DNA of 64,000 bases from Haemophilus influenzae (GCF_019703545.1 NZ_AP018771.1:1674001-1738000); one strand, 5' to 3'. Positions 10,315 through 19,529 are shown, counted from the first letter of the stretch. The notes: generated from the sequence alone by a model not told the origin. A program made the numbers and translations.

Positions 10315-10491
10315 ACAAATTATCCTTTCATTCTCAAAATTTTGCGCATTATAGTGAGAATTTGGTAATCCTGCTAATGTTAATATGGTATTAAACAATC
10401 TTTATCATATTCCATATTCTTCTATTAATGCTATAACTAAACACAAATAGTAATAAAAATGTAAAAAATGAAAATAAAATGTTAAATTTTA

Positions 10492-10507
10492 TGAGATATT
10501 GATCACA
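10492..10507 (+). promoter_or_regulatory. CRP site upstream of lldP
   Basis: TGAGA-N6-TCACA is a near-consensus CRP site with one mismatch in the left half, located about 80 bases before the lldP start. Confidence 0.5.
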
Positions 10508-10522
10508 TTTTCTTAAAATAGG

Positions 10523-10540
10523 TATATGCTTTTGCATATA
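10523..10540. promoter_or_regulatory. Perfect dyad in the lldP promoter region, candidate operator
   Basis: TATATGC-TTTT-GCATATA is an exact inverted repeat with seven-base arms. It overlaps the most plausible -10 sequences upstream of lldP. It is not followed by a T run and is too short to be a terminator. Which regulator would bind is not evident. Confidence 0.4.
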
Positions 10541-10587
10541 AATCCATAAAATAACCACATCTTTTAATCTAACTCTGAGGATATTTT

Positions 10588-12186
10588 ATGCTGTCTTTTA
10601 TTCTAAGTATTTTTCCTATCGTTTTACTGATTTATCTTATGGTAAAAAGAAACGCGCTACCTTCTTATGTTGCCTTACCTTGGATTGCGACATTAGTTAT
10701 GGGCGTTCATCTTTTACACTTTAATACAGATATTGTTACTATTAGTGCAAATGTTGTTTCTGCAATTGTTGCGGTACAAACACCTATTACAGTAATTTTT
10801 GGTGCGATTCTCTTTAACCGTTTCTCTGAAATTTCAGGCGCAACAAATATTATGCGAAAATGGCTAGGAAATATTAATCCAAATCCCGTTGCACAATTAA
10901 TGATTATTGGTTGGGCGTTTGCTTTTATGATCGAGGGAGCAAGTGGTTTTGGTACACCAGCGGCAATTGCTGCACCTATTTTAGTGGGATTAGGTTTTCA
11001 TCCATTAAAAGTGGCGATGTTGGCACTTATTATGAACTCAGTTCCCGTATCCTTTGGTGCGGTAGGTACACCAACTTGGTTTGGTTTTGGTGCTTTAAAA
11101 TTATCAGAAGATATGATTTTAGAAATTGGGTCTATTACAGCATTTATACACTCCATTGCTGCACTTATTATCCCATTATTAGCACTTCGTATCTTAGTAA
11201 ATTGGGATGATATTCGTAAAAACATCGTATTTATCTATATTAGCGTACTGGGTTGCGTAGTACCTTATTTCTTGATTGCTCAAGTCAATTACGAATTTCC
11301 ATCACTCGTTGGGGGGGCAATCGGCTTATTTATTTCTGTATGGGCTGCTAATCGCAATATTGGTTTAGCAAAAGTAACAAATACCCTTGATAATAATGCG
11401 GTAAGTACGGGAGAAGTAGTTAAAGCATTATTCCCTACAGGTTTACTTATTGCATTTTTAATTGTAACTCGTATTCATCAATTACCATTCAAAGCAATGA
11501 TGAATGACGCAACTGTTTGGTTCTCAACCACATTAGGTTCGTTAGGATTATTTGAAATTAGCAAAGGTTTAATCTTTAGCTTAAAAAATATTTTTGGCTC
11601 AAATGTTTCATCAAGCTATAAACTTCTTTACGTACCCGCATTGATTCCATTTGTCATTACAGTACTAATTGCGATTCCTGTCTTTAAAATTTCCAGTTCA
11701 AATGTTAAACAGATTTTTGTATCAAGTTTACAACAATCTAAAAATCCATTTATTGCCTTAATTGGTGCCTTAGTGATGGTAAACCTAATGTTAGTGGGTG
11801 GCGAACATTCTATGGTAAAAATTATAGGTAGAACTTTTGCTGAAATTTCTGGTAGTAACTGGACTATTTTCTCCTCTTTCTTAGGCGCGATTGGATCCTT
11901 TTTCTCAGGTTCAAATACCGTATCCAACCTAACATTTGGTAGTGTTCAACTTTCTACCGCAGAAACAACAGGCATTTCTGTCGCACTTGTTCTTGCTTTA
12001 CAATCTGTTGGTGGGGCAATGGGGAATATGGTATGTATAAATAACATTGTAGCGGTAAGTTCAGTGTTAAATATTTCAAACCAAGAAGGCACAATTATTA
12101 AGAAAACCATTATACCTATGATCATTTACGGTATCATTGCCGCACTTGGTGCGCTGTTCTTAGTACCTTTATTTTATAATCTATAA
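10588..12186 (+). CDS. lldP: L-lactate permease LldP (LctP family)
   Basis: A 532-residue polytopic inner-membrane transporter of the lactate permease family, importing lactate with protons. Family segments are visible: FMIEGASGFGTPAAIAAPIL near residue 112 and a C-terminal block with GSNTVSNLTFG and ALQSVGGAMGNMVCI. About 12-14 hydrophobic helices are evident. CTGAGGA precedes the ATG. A CRP site and a perfect dyad upstream suggest carbon-source control. It is monocistronic, with a terminator following. A run of seven G (11311-11317) lies in the coding region. Confidence 0.93.
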   Translation: MLSFILSIFPIVLLIYLMVKRNALPSYVALPWIATLVMGVHLLHFNTDIVTISANVVSAIVAVQTPITVIFGAILFNRFSEISGATNIMRKWLGNINPNPVAQLMIIGWAFAFMIEGASGFGTPAAIAAPILVGLGFHPLKVAMLALIMNSVPVSFGAVGTPTWFGFGALKLSEDMILEIGSITAFIHSIAALIIPLLALRILVNWDDIRKNIVFIYISVLGCVVPYFLIAQVNYEFPSLVGGAIGLFISVWAANRNIGLAKVTNTLDNNAVSTGEVVKALFPTGLLIAFLIVTRIHQLPFKAMMNDATVWFSTTLGSLGLFEISKGLIFSLKNIFGSNVSSSYKLLYVPALIPFVITVLIAIPVFKISSSNVKQIFVSSLQQSKNPFIALIGALVMVNLMLVGGEHSMVKIIGRTFAEISGSNWTIFSSFLGAIGSFFSGSNTVSNLTFGSVQLSTAETTGISVALVLALQSVGGAMGNMVCINNIVAVSSVLNISNQEGTIIKKTIIPMIIYGIIAALGALFLVPLFYNL

Positions 12187-12197
12187 AATTCACGCCA

Positions 12198-12226
12198 AAA
12201 ATGACCGCACTTTTGCGGTCATTTCC
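12198..12226 (+). terminator. lldP terminator
   Basis: AATGACCGC and GCGGTCATT form a stem around a short loop that contains an uptake-signal core (ACCGCACTT). T-rich sequence follows. Confidence 0.75.
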
Positions 12227-12446
12227 TATTTTTCTCTTTTATATTTCTACTATCAAAAACGATTTTCAACCCATTAAAGTGCGGTTGATTTTGCGAATAA
12301 ATTTATCCATTTCGCAAAAACTAAACTTTCTTTTTCTCTATCTTCTAAACGTATTTTCTCTCTAAAAAATTAATTTTTTTCATTATTTTTTTAGGTATTT
12401 TCATTAAATTTATTAAATCATTCCTTGAAATCCCTCTTATAAAATG

Positions 12447-12465
12447 GATAATCGTAATATTTCTC
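12447..12465 (+). promoter_or_regulatory. Possible Fur box upstream of the haem receptor
   Basis: A 19-base stretch beginning GATAATCGTAAT agrees with the Fur consensus at 14 of 19 positions by my count. It lies about 20-40 bases before the receptor start codon. The rest of the 300-base gap holds only the lldP terminator and one further uptake signal (near 12279). Confidence 0.4.
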
Positions 12466-12485
12466 AAAAATAAATAGGAACTATA

Positions 12486-15218
12486 ATGAAGAAAGCTATA
12501 AAATTAAATTTAATTACACTTGGCCTAATTAATACGATCGGTATGACGATTACACAAGCTCAAGCCGAAGAAACATTAGGACAAATTGATGTAGTGGAAA
12601 AAGTTATATCAAACGATAAAAAACCTTTCACTGAAGCCAAAGCCAAAAGTACGCGTGAAAATGTCTTTAAGGAAACACAAACCATTGACCAAGTGATTCG
12701 GAGCATTCCTGGGGCATTTACTCAACAAGATAAAGGCTCGGGTGTGGTTTCTGTAAATATTCGTGGCGAAAATGGATTAGGTCGTGTCAATACGATGGTT
12801 GATGGTGTAACACAGACTTTTTATTCTACAGCCTTAGACTCTGGTCAATCAGGCGGAAGTTCTCAATTTGGTGCGGCAATCGATCCTAATTTTATTGCAG
12901 GTGTAGATGTTAATAAAAGTAACTTTTCGGGAGCAAGCGGTATAAATGCGTTAGCAGGCAGTGCTAATTTTAGAACATTAAGCGTTAATGATGTCATTAC
13001 TGATGACAAACCATTCGGCATTATTCTGAAAGGAATGACAGGAAGCAATGCCACTAAATCCAATTTTATGACGACAGCCGCAGGCAGAAAATGGCTTGAT
13101 AATGGTGGCTATGTAGGCGTGGTGTATGGTTATAGCCAACGTGAAGTTTCACAAGATTATCGTATCGGTGGCGGAGAACGATTAGCATCATTAGGGCAAG
13201 ATATTCTTGCTAAAGAAAAAGAAGCCTATTTCCGCAATGCAGGTTATGTTTTAAACCAAGCTGGACAGTGGACTCCTGATTTAAGCAAAAACCATTGGTC
13301 TTGTAATCTCCCCACCCCCAAGTTAGCTGACTCGACACAAAATCTTGGCGATGATGCATGCAAAAAATGGTACGAAAAGCCTGAAAAAAAGAACATTTTA
13401 GAAAAACTTTATACAGAGAAAAAAAATCCATCAGAAATTGCAGAATTACAAAAAGACATAACAGAAACTGATAAAAGCTTTGAACGCAATAAAGATCAAT
13501 ATAGTGTCGCACCTATTGAGCCAGGCAGTTTGCAATCTCGTTCACGTAGCCATTTATTAAAATTTGAATATAGCGATGATCGCCATACCTTAGGGGCACA
13601 AATACGTACCCTTGATAATAAAATTGGTTCTCGCAAAATTGAAAACCGTAATTACCAAGTCAATTATAACTTCAATAATAACAACTATCTCGATCTTAAT
13701 TTAATGGCTGCACATAACATTGGTAAAACCATTTATCCTAAAGGTGGTTTTTTTGCTGGCTGGCAAGTGGCAGACAAACTTATTACCAAAAATGTCGCAA
13801 ATATTGTTGATATAAATAACAGCTATACCTTCTTATTGCCAAAAGAAATCGATTTAAAAACCACATTAGGTTTTAACTATTTTACCAATGAATACAGTAA
13901 AAACCGTTTTCCAGAAGAATTAAGTTTGTTTTATGATGATCCTTCACATGATCGAGGTAACTACAGTAATTTAGGACGATTTAAAGGTAGTCGAAGTTTA
14001 CTACCCCAACGTTCAGTGATTTTACAACCTTCTGGCAAGCAAAAATTTAAAACGGTGTATTTTGATACCGCACTTTCTAAAGGCATTTATCATTTAAATT
14101 ACAGCGTGAATTTTATCCATTATGCGTTTAATGGTGAGTATGTTGGATATGAAAATGGAGCGGAACCGATTTTGCATAAATCAGGGCATAAAAAGGCATT
14201 CAATCATTCCGCTACATTAAGTGCAGAGCTAAGCGATTATTTTATGCCATTTTTCACTTATTCACGCACACACAGAATGCCGAATATTCAAGAGATGTTT
14301 TTCTCTCAAGTGTCTGATGCAGGGGTAAACACGGCATTAAAACCTGAACAATCTGACACCTATCAACTAGGCTTTAATACTTATAAAAAAGGTCTATTCA
14401 CTCAAGACGATGTGCTAGGCATCAAATTAGTGGGTTATCGTAGCTTTATTAAAAACTATATCCATAATGTTTACGGTGTTTGGTGGAGAAATGGCGTTGT
14501 ACCTACGTGGGCAAGCAGTAATGGTTTTCGCTTTAATATCGCACATCAAAATTATCAACCTATCGTGAAAAAAAGCGGTGCTGAGTTAGAGCTTAATTAT
14601 GATATGGGACGTTTTTTTGCGAATGTCTCTTACGCTTATCAACGTACTAATCAGCCAACCAATTATGCCGATGCCAGCCCACGTCCGAATAATGCTTCAA
14701 AAGAAGACATTTTGAAACAAGGTTATGGCTTATCTCGTGTTTCAATGCTACCAAAAGACTACGGCAGATTAGAGCTTGGTACACGTTGGTTTGATCAAAA
14801 ATTAACCTTAGGTATGGCAGCTCGTTATTATGGAAAAAGTAAACGTGCGACAATTGAAGAAGAATATATCAATGGCTCTCGCTATGAAAAATATACTTCA
14901 GGTGAAAGAACTTACTATGCCGTGAAAAAAACAGAAGAGATTAAAAAACAACCGATTATTTTAGATTTACACGTCAGCTATGAACCAATCAAAGATTTGA
15001 TTATTAAAGCGGAAGTACAAAATCTATTAGATAAACGTTATGTTGATCCATTAGATGCTGGAAATGATGCGGCTTCGCAACGTTATTATTCAAGTTTAAA
15101 TGATTCAATTTGTAGTAAAAAAGATGATATTTGTGAAGGTGGAGGAAAAGATAAAACTGTACTTTATAACTTTGCACGTGGAAGAACTTATATTCTGAGC
15201 TTAAACTATAAATTCTAA
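12486..15218 (+). CDS. hup: TonB-dependent haem utilisation receptor (Hup)
   Basis: A 910-residue outer-membrane receptor. The signal peptide ends after about residue 27 (QAQA). A TonB box-like stretch (GQIDVVEK) comes next, then the plug domain (IRSIPGAFTQQDKGSG, VNIRGENGLGRVNTMVDG) and a long beta-barrel ending NFARGRTYILSLNYKF with terminal Phe. The Haemophilus locus after lldP encodes Hup, a general haem-utilisation receptor; ligand choice cannot be read from sequence alone. No CCAA repeat tract is present, unlike the phase-variable haemoglobin receptors of this species. A possible Fur box precedes it. Confidence 0.85.
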   Translation: MKKAIKLNLITLGLINTIGMTITQAQAEETLGQIDVVEKVISNDKKPFTEAKAKSTRENVFKETQTIDQVIRSIPGAFTQQDKGSGVVSVNIRGENGLGRVNTMVDGVTQTFYSTALDSGQSGGSSQFGAAIDPNFIAGVDVNKSNFSGASGINALAGSANFRTLSVNDVITDDKPFGIILKGMTGSNATKSNFMTTAAGRKWLDNGGYVGVVYGYSQREVSQDYRIGGGERLASLGQDILAKEKEAYFRNAGYVLNQAGQWTPDLSKNHWSCNLPTPKLADSTQNLGDDACKKWYEKPEKKNILEKLYTEKKNPSEIAELQKDITETDKSFERNKDQYSVAPIEPGSLQSRSRSHLLKFEYSDDRHTLGAQIRTLDNKIGSRKIENRNYQVNYNFNNNNYLDLNLMAAHNIGKTIYPKGGFFAGWQVADKLITKNVANIVDINNSYTFLLPKEIDLKTTLGFNYFTNEYSKNRFPEELSLFYDDPSHDRGNYSNLGRFKGSRSLLPQRSVILQPSGKQKFKTVYFDTALSKGIYHLNYSVNFIHYAFNGEYVGYENGAEPILHKSGHKKAFNHSATLSAELSDYFMPFFTYSRTHRMPNIQEMFFSQVSDAGVNTALKPEQSDTYQLGFNTYKKGLFTQDDVLGIKLVGYRSFIKNYIHNVYGVWWRNGVVPTWASSNGFRFNIAHQNYQPIVKKSGAELELNYDMGRFFANVSYAYQRTNQPTNYADASPRPNNASKEDILKQGYGLSRVSMLPKDYGRLELGTRWFDQKLTLGMAARYYGKSKRATIEEEYINGSRYEKYTSGERTYYAVKKTEEIKKQPIILDLHVSYEPIKDLIIKAEVQNLLDKRYVDPLDAGNDAASQRYYSSLNDSICSKKDDICEGGGKDKTVLYNFARGRTYILSLNYKF

Positions 15219-15230
15219 TAGGTTCATATA

Positions 15231-15262
15231 AAAAGGCATAGCTAATAAGCTATGCCTTTTCA
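15231..15262. terminator. Terminator between hup and mtnN
   Basis: AAAAGGCATAGCT and AGCTATGCCTTTT form a perfect 13-base stem with a four-base loop. It can serve the plus-strand receptor gene and the minus-strand mtnN cluster. Confidence 0.85.
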
Positions 15263-15303
15263 ATAATGTTTATGAAATTTGTGATCTTATGAAAAGATTA
15301 TGG

Positions 15304-15993
15304 CTACAGTCTATCTATCATCTCTAACACTAATGCGGAAGACTGCTTCGCCGCCAATGGCAAAAACTCTTCAAAAGATATACTTGCTTTGCCATCGCCG
15401 CCATCAGAAATAGCTCGAACCACCACAAAAGGCACATTAAACGCATAGCAAACTTGCGCAATCGCTGTGGCTTCCATTTCAACCCCCGTCACATTCGGAA
15501 AATCTGCTTGAATTTGTGTAATTTTGTCTTCGCTATTAATAAAACTATCGCCAGAGCAAATTAAACCACGTTTTACCGATTGCCCTTGCTTTTCTGCAAT
15601 TTCTTGAGCGAGATCTGCCAATTTTTTATCAGATAAAAATGCCGCAGGATTAGCAGGCAACTGCCCTTTTTCATAGCCAAAAGCTGTCACATCCGCATCG
15701 TGATAGCGTGTTTCATCAGAAATCACAATATCCCCCACTTTCAAGCCTTTTGCTACCCCACCTGCAGAGCCAGTATTGATCACACAATCTGGTTTGGCTA
15801 ATTGCAATAATGCCGTCGTGCCAATGGCAGCTGCCACTTTTCCAATGCCTGATTGCAATAATGCAACATCTTTACCGTTAATTTTACCTTCAAAAATGAC
15901 CGCACTTGCTACTCGAGTTTCCGTTCTATCAGCCATTAAATTTTTTAAAATTTCGACTTCTTGTGCCATTGCACCAACAATTCCTATTTTCAT
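15304..15993 (-). CDS. mtnN: 5'-methylthioadenosine/S-adenosylhomocysteine nucleosidase
   Basis: A 229-residue MTA/SAH nucleosidase (Pfs), which removes adenine from methylthioadenosine and S-adenosylhomocysteine. This clears inhibitory by-products and feeds the activated methyl cycle and AI-2 formation. The N-terminus [16 protein letters not shown] and the VINTGSAGG and [13 protein letters not shown] segments, which contain the nucleoside-binding residues, are intact. Its start overlaps the stop of the upstream DsbA-like gene (ATGA), so they are co-translated. Catalytic Asp lies in [11 protein letters not shown]. Confidence 0.95.
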   Translation of the reverse strand: MKIGIVGAMAQEVEILKNLMADRTETRVASAVIFEGKINGKDVALLQSGIGKVAAAIGTTALLQLAKPDCVINTGSAGGVAKGLKVGDIVISDETRYHDADVTAFGYEKGQLPANPAAFLSDKKLADLAQEIAEKQGQSVKRGLICSGDSFINSEDKITQIQADFPNVTGVEMEATAIAQVCYAFNVPFVVVRAISDGGDGKASISFEEFLPLAAKQSSALVLEMIDRL

Positions 15994-16685
15994 TGTTTTT
16001 GTTCCTGTTCTATTTTATTTACCAAAAAATCTAACACTGCTACGCTATAATCATCATTATAAAGCGTACTTGCAGTGAGTACATATTTTCCACCAATGAC
16101 AACGTAAGGATAGGTAAAAACACCATATTCTTCCGTCAATTCAATCGCATTTTGGATCTGTTCTTTTACGCTTTGTGAATTTTCAGTTTGAATAAATAAC
16201 TGCTTATCTAGCCCTTGTTCTTCCGCCCATTGCTGAATTTTATTTGCTGTAGACAATTCTGTATAACGGGATTTTTCTGAAGTTTCAAATAACAAAACAT
16301 TGGATAATTCGCTCGCACTTAATGCTTGCAAAGTATAAAAAATACGTGCGCTAAACTGGCTATCGGCAGTTGCAATAGGATATTGTTCCAACACAACTTT
16401 ATATGTGCGTATTTGGCTATAAAGCTCTAAAATATCTTGTGCTGACGAACATACGCGGCAATCGTAATCAAAAAAGAATTGAATGCGGATTTTTTTATCG
16501 GTTCGAGACACTTGTTCGATAGGTTCTTTATAAGAAAAATAATCACGCCCGTCTTCAAAATAGATTGTGTCCCTTGATGGCAAGTGCGGAGAATTTTGCA
16601 CTGAAAATTCTTTCTGATTGACTTCTGCTAAAACAAACGACGATAAAAAAAGCAAACAAAATGCCAATAACCCTTTTAATTTCAT
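15990..16685 (-). CDS. Exported DsbA-like thioredoxin-fold protein
   Basis: A 231-residue protein with a clear signal peptide ([20 protein letters not shown]). A DsbA/thioredoxin fold follows with a CxxC motif, CRVC, preceded by FFFDYD near residue 70. [14 protein letters not shown] near the end matches the cis-proline side of the active site. Family logic suggests a periplasmic disulfide oxidoreductase; its partner is unknown. An alternative ATG at 16697 overlaps the recJ stop; I prefer 16685 because it begins the standard signal peptide. It lies between recJ and mtnN in one minus-strand run, with dsbC two genes upstream. Confidence 0.75.
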   Translation of the reverse strand: MKLKGLLAFCLLFLSSFVLAEVNQKEFSVQNSPHLPSRDTIYFEDGRDYFSYKEPIEQVSRTDKKIRIQFFFDYDCRVCSSAQDILELYSQIRTYKVVLEQYPIATADSQFSARIFYTLQALSASELSNVLLFETSEKSRYTELSTANKIQQWAEEQGLDKQLFIQTENSQSVKEQIQNAIELTEEYGVFTYPYVVIGGKYVLTASTLYNDDYSVAVLDFLVNKIEQEQKQ

Positions 16686-16689
16686 TCTA

Positions 16690-18417
16690 TCACTCATCTA
16701 TCGGCTCAATATAATCTACCAATAATTGTACGCTACGATTGCCACGAAATTCGTTAATATCTAATTTATAGGCTAAACGAGCCTGTTTAATTGAAAGATC
16801 AGGATACAATCTTGTATTAATATTAAACGCAATCGCATCTAATAAAACCCCGCCTTGTTTCGGTTCTAGCAACATTTTTAGATGATTTTTATTTTGCCCA
16901 ATTGCGCGCTGATCCAAAATTTTAAATTCGCCATCAAAGCAAGGCTCAGGAAACCCTTGTCCCCAAGTGCCTACCGATTTTATCAGCTCTGCCGTTTCAA
17001 GATTAAATTCATTTGAATTCAGTTCGCCATCTGTCCAAATTATGCCTTGCAGATGTTCTTCATCAAGCCAATCGGCAATGGTTTGATTAAAAAGATATTG
17101 GAAATCGGCAAAATATTCTTCTCGAATACTCAACCCAGCAGCCATTGCGTGTCCGCCAAATTTTAAAATTATATTAGGATGTTGCGAATGAATACGCTCT
17201 AAAACATCGCGCATATGTAACCCCTCAATAGAACGAGCTGAACCTTTCAAAATTCCCTCACTATCTTGTGCAAAGGCAATCACTGGACGATGATATTGAT
17301 CCTTAATCCTTGATGACACAATGCCTAATACGCCTTGATGCCAATCAGGTTGATAAAGCGTAATACCATAGGGTAACTCTTTAAAAAGTGCGGTAAGATT
17401 TTGACAAATTTTTATTGCCTCAAGCTTCATACCCGCTTCAATTTCTTTACGAGTTTGGTTAAGCTGATCGAGATCTAAAGCTAATTCTCTGGCTTTTGAC
17501 ATTTCGTTCGCCAACAAAAGTTCTACCCCAATCGACATATTATCTAAACGCCCTGCCGCATTTAAACGCGGCCCAATACAAAAACCGAGATCACTTGAAG
17601 TAAACTGCTCTACGTTACGGTTAGCCACTTCTGCCAACGCAATGATACCGAGACGGCAGTGTCTAGCACGGATACGCATTAAACCTTGATAAGCAAGGAT
17701 ACGATTATTTTGATCTAAAGGCACAACATCTGCGATGGTGCCTAGTGCCACCAGATCGAGCAAATCAGTAAAATTAGGTTGTGTTTCTGCCGTAAAAATA
17801 CCGAGTTCTCGAAATTTTGCTCGTACGGCTAACATCAAATAAAATGCCACACCCACACCTGCCAAGAATTTTGAAGGGAAATGACACTGACTTAAATTAG
17901 GATTAACAATCGCATCGGCTGGCGGCAAAGTTTCGGGGGGTAAATGATGATCCGTGACTAAAACTCGAATGCCTTTTTCTTTCAAAAATGCCACACCGTC
18001 AAAAGATGAAACGCCATTATCCACCGTCATTAAAAGCTGAACGCCCTTTTCAATTGCCATTTCAGCCACGGGAATACTCAAGCCATAACCCTGTTCAAAT
18101 CGATTTGGCACAAGGTAATCCACATCAGAAAAGCCAAGTTGTCTTAAAGCCAGCACACTCAATGCTGTGCTGGTTGCACCATCAGCATCAAAATCCCCAA
18201 CAATCACAATTTTTTGCTTTTGTTGATAGGCTTCCACTAATAAATTTACAGCTTGATCAATGCCATATAATTGATTTGGATTGAGCATTGATTTCAAAGT
18301 GCGGTCTAATTCTTTGGTGTTTTGAATACGACGAGCGCGATAAAGGCGATCTAATAAGGGATGGTTTGAAACAGAGTTTCCAATTGGAATTTCACGGCGT
18401 TTGATAAGTTTTTTCAC
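16690..18417 (-). CDS. recJ: Single-stranded-DNA 5'-3' exonuclease RecJ
   Basis: A 575-residue RecJ, the single-strand 5'-3' exonuclease used in RecF recombination, mismatch repair and base excision repair. The DHH-family motifs are present: VGDFDADGATS near residue 75, LMTVDNGVSS, and VTDHHLPPE with the name-giving DHH. The downstream DHHA1 domain has the GGHAMAAG motif. Length matches the E. coli enzyme (577). The gene reads into the DsbA-like gene with overlapping or adjacent ends. The stretch before its start contains an opposing tiny-ORF locus. Confidence 0.95.
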   Translation of the reverse strand: MKKLIKRREIPIGNSVSNHPLLDRLYRARRIQNTKELDRTLKSMLNPNQLYGIDQAVNLLVEAYQQKQKIVIVGDFDADGATSTALSVLALRQLGFSDVDYLVPNRFEQGYGLSIPVAEMAIEKGVQLLMTVDNGVSSFDGVAFLKEKGIRVLVTDHHLPPETLPPADAIVNPNLSQCHFPSKFLAGVGVAFYLMLAVRAKFRELGIFTAETQPNFTDLLDLVALGTIADVVPLDQNNRILAYQGLMRIRARHCRLGIIALAEVANRNVEQFTSSDLGFCIGPRLNAAGRLDNMSIGVELLLANEMSKARELALDLDQLNQTRKEIEAGMKLEAIKICQNLTALFKELPYGITLYQPDWHQGVLGIVSSRIKDQYHRPVIAFAQDSEGILKGSARSIEGLHMRDVLERIHSQHPNIILKFGGHAMAAGLSIREEYFADFQYLFNQTIADWLDEEHLQGIIWTDGELNSNEFNLETAELIKSVGTWGQGFPEPCFDGEFKILDQRAIGQNKNHLKMLLEPKQGGVLLDAIAFNINTRLYPDLSIKQARLAYKLDINEFRGNRSVQLLVDYIEPIDE

Positions 18418-18436
18418 TGGATATTAATTCATACCT

Positions 18437-18635
18437 AAAAGCAAAAAGCTGTTGAAATCAACAGCTCTTTTATCTATACTTTTTCCTGTTGCTCAGGGCT
18501 TTTAACCCTGAATGCTGACAGGGGTTAAAAGCCCTACTGACCATTAGTCTAACTATTGTGTCAGCTAAGGATTTTAATGATGCCTAAATTATGCATTTAT
18601 ATCATAATTTTTGTGTTGTTAATGCTTTTTTGCCC
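18437..18635 (-). ncRNA. Predicted antisense RNA opposite tiny hydrophobic ORF 1
   Basis: On the minus strand, TTGTGT (18671-18666) and TAATAT (18647-18642), 18 bases apart, form a plausible promoter. A terminator follows with arms AGCTGTT / AACAGCT and the tail TTTTTGCTTTT (plus positions 18437-18466). The RNA, about 200 bases, would be fully complementary to the ORF at 18577-18648 and its ribosome binding site. Alternatively the promoter serves recJ by read-through. No transcript data are available, so this is a structural prediction. Confidence 0.4.
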
Positions 18636-18648
18636 ACCAGCATATTAA
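18577..18648 (+). CDS. Tiny hydrophobic peptide 1, Ibs-like type I toxin candidate
   Basis: A 23-codon ORF whose product, beginning MMPKLCIYIII and ending PPAY, is a single membrane-spanning stretch. AAGGA lies five bases before the ATG. A good promoter precedes it: TTGAAA (18452-18457), 17 bases, TATACT (18475-18480). The roughly 90-base leader holds a long hairpin (arms 18495-18510 and 18519-18535). The hairpin at 18669-18692 can end the transcript. Size, composition and the -AY end resemble the Ibs toxins of enteric bacteria, which are controlled by antisense Sib RNAs. A second locus of identical layout is at 56489. Function is inferred, not shown. Confidence 0.55.
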   Translation: MMPKLCIYIIIFVLLMLFCPPAY

Positions 18649-18665
18649 GCATACCGACTATTAAA

Positions 18666-18693
18666 ACACAAGGGGTAGGCAACTGCCCCTTGC
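18666..18693. terminator. Hairpin terminator of dsbC and of the tiny-ORF transcript
   Basis: CAAGGGG and CCCCTTG arms at 18669-18675 and 18686-18692, followed by TGTTTTAATA on the minus strand and CTCTTTATTAT on the plus strand. It lies directly after the dsbC stop. Confidence 0.7.
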
Positions 18694-18707
18694 TCTTTAT
18701 TATAAAA

Positions 18708-19397
18708 TTATTGTGCTGTTTCTTCAAGTGCTCTTAATAAATCAGCGGGTTTTAAATAACCGCCAATAAGCTCACCAGTTGAGGTAACAATACTTGGTGT
18801 TCCTCGTACACCAAATTGAATACCTAATTCATAATGTTTTTTCACGATATTTGGCGTTTTAACTTCTTTTGGTAAATTGCCTTTTTCTGCTTCATTTAAA
18901 GCAAAAACGGGATCTTTCGCCGTCCAAATCGCTTCCATTTGTTTCGCCGTTTGATTATTCATACCTGCGCGAGGGAAAGCTAAATAACGCACAGTAATAC
19001 CAAGATCGTTATATTCTTTTAATTGCTGATGTAATAAATGGCAATAATGGCAGGTAATATCCATAAATACTGTTACTACGTGTTTTTCATTTTTCGCAGG
19101 ATAAACAATCATCTCGTCTTTATAAGAATTAAGTTTATCCACTAAAATTTTACCTGCTACATCAACAGGGCCATTATTTGTGAGTTCATAAAGTTTACCT
19201 TCAAAAAGATATTTTCCATCTTCGCTCACATAAAGTATACCTTGATCCGTGACAGCCGTTCTAATGCCTGAAATCGGCGAAGATTTAATAACAATATTTG
19301 ATACATTAAAAGACTGTAATTTGCGTTTAATTGCCGCATCATCTGCCATTGCATTAGCCGCAGCCACGCACAAAAGTGCGGTAAAAATTTTCTTCAT
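18708..19397 (-). CDS. dsbC: Thiol:disulfide interchange protein DsbC
   Basis: A 229-residue periplasmic disulfide isomerase. The signal peptide is MKKIFTALLCVAAANAMA; an uptake signal inside it encodes Thr-Ala-Leu. The N-terminal dimerisation domain is followed by the thioredoxin domain with the redox motif CHYC in FMDITCHYCHLLHQ near residue 130, and the cis-Pro segment VRGTPSIV. It corrects wrong disulfides in exported proteins and is kept reduced by DsbD. The gene ends at a hairpin and is divergent from prfB. Confidence 0.95.
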   Translation of the reverse strand: MKKIFTALLCVAAANAMADDAAIKRKLQSFNVSNIVIKSSPISGIRTAVTDQGILYVSEDGKYLFEGKLYELTNNGPVDVAGKILVDKLNSYKDEMIVYPAKNEKHVVTVFMDITCHYCHLLHQQLKEYNDLGITVRYLAFPRAGMNNQTAKQMEAIWTAKDPVFALNEAEKGNLPKEVKTPNIVKKHYELGIQFGVRGTPSIVTSTGELIGGYLKPADLLRALEETAQ

Positions 19398-19494
19398 TTT
19401 TTGTTCCTAAATTAGCTTGAGTGAGAAAGTCTAAAATTATAGAGAGATTGCTAATTTCTGCAAGGTCAAACTATCCAAAAATCAGAAAATAGCA

Positions 19495-19500
19495 TATAAT
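19495..19500 (+). promoter_or_regulatory. -10 box of prfB
   Basis: A perfect TATAAT lies about 30 bases before the prfB start. No good -35 hexamer was seen at the expected distance. Confidence 0.5.
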
Positions 19501-19529
19501 TCCACAATTTATCACACAGTGAATTTATT

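Noticed and set aside
11311..11317. Run of seven G in lldP as a phase-variation tract
   Set aside because: Seven G within an intact reading frame with normal flanking codons is short for slippage control, and lldP is not a surface-structure gene.
12486..15218. Phase-variable haemoglobin receptor of the Hgp family
   Set aside because: No CCAA repeat tract is present near the start; the locus fits Hup instead.
15244..15300. Possible small gene between hup and mtnN
   Set aside because: The gap holds only the shared terminator and no ORF with a ribosome binding site.
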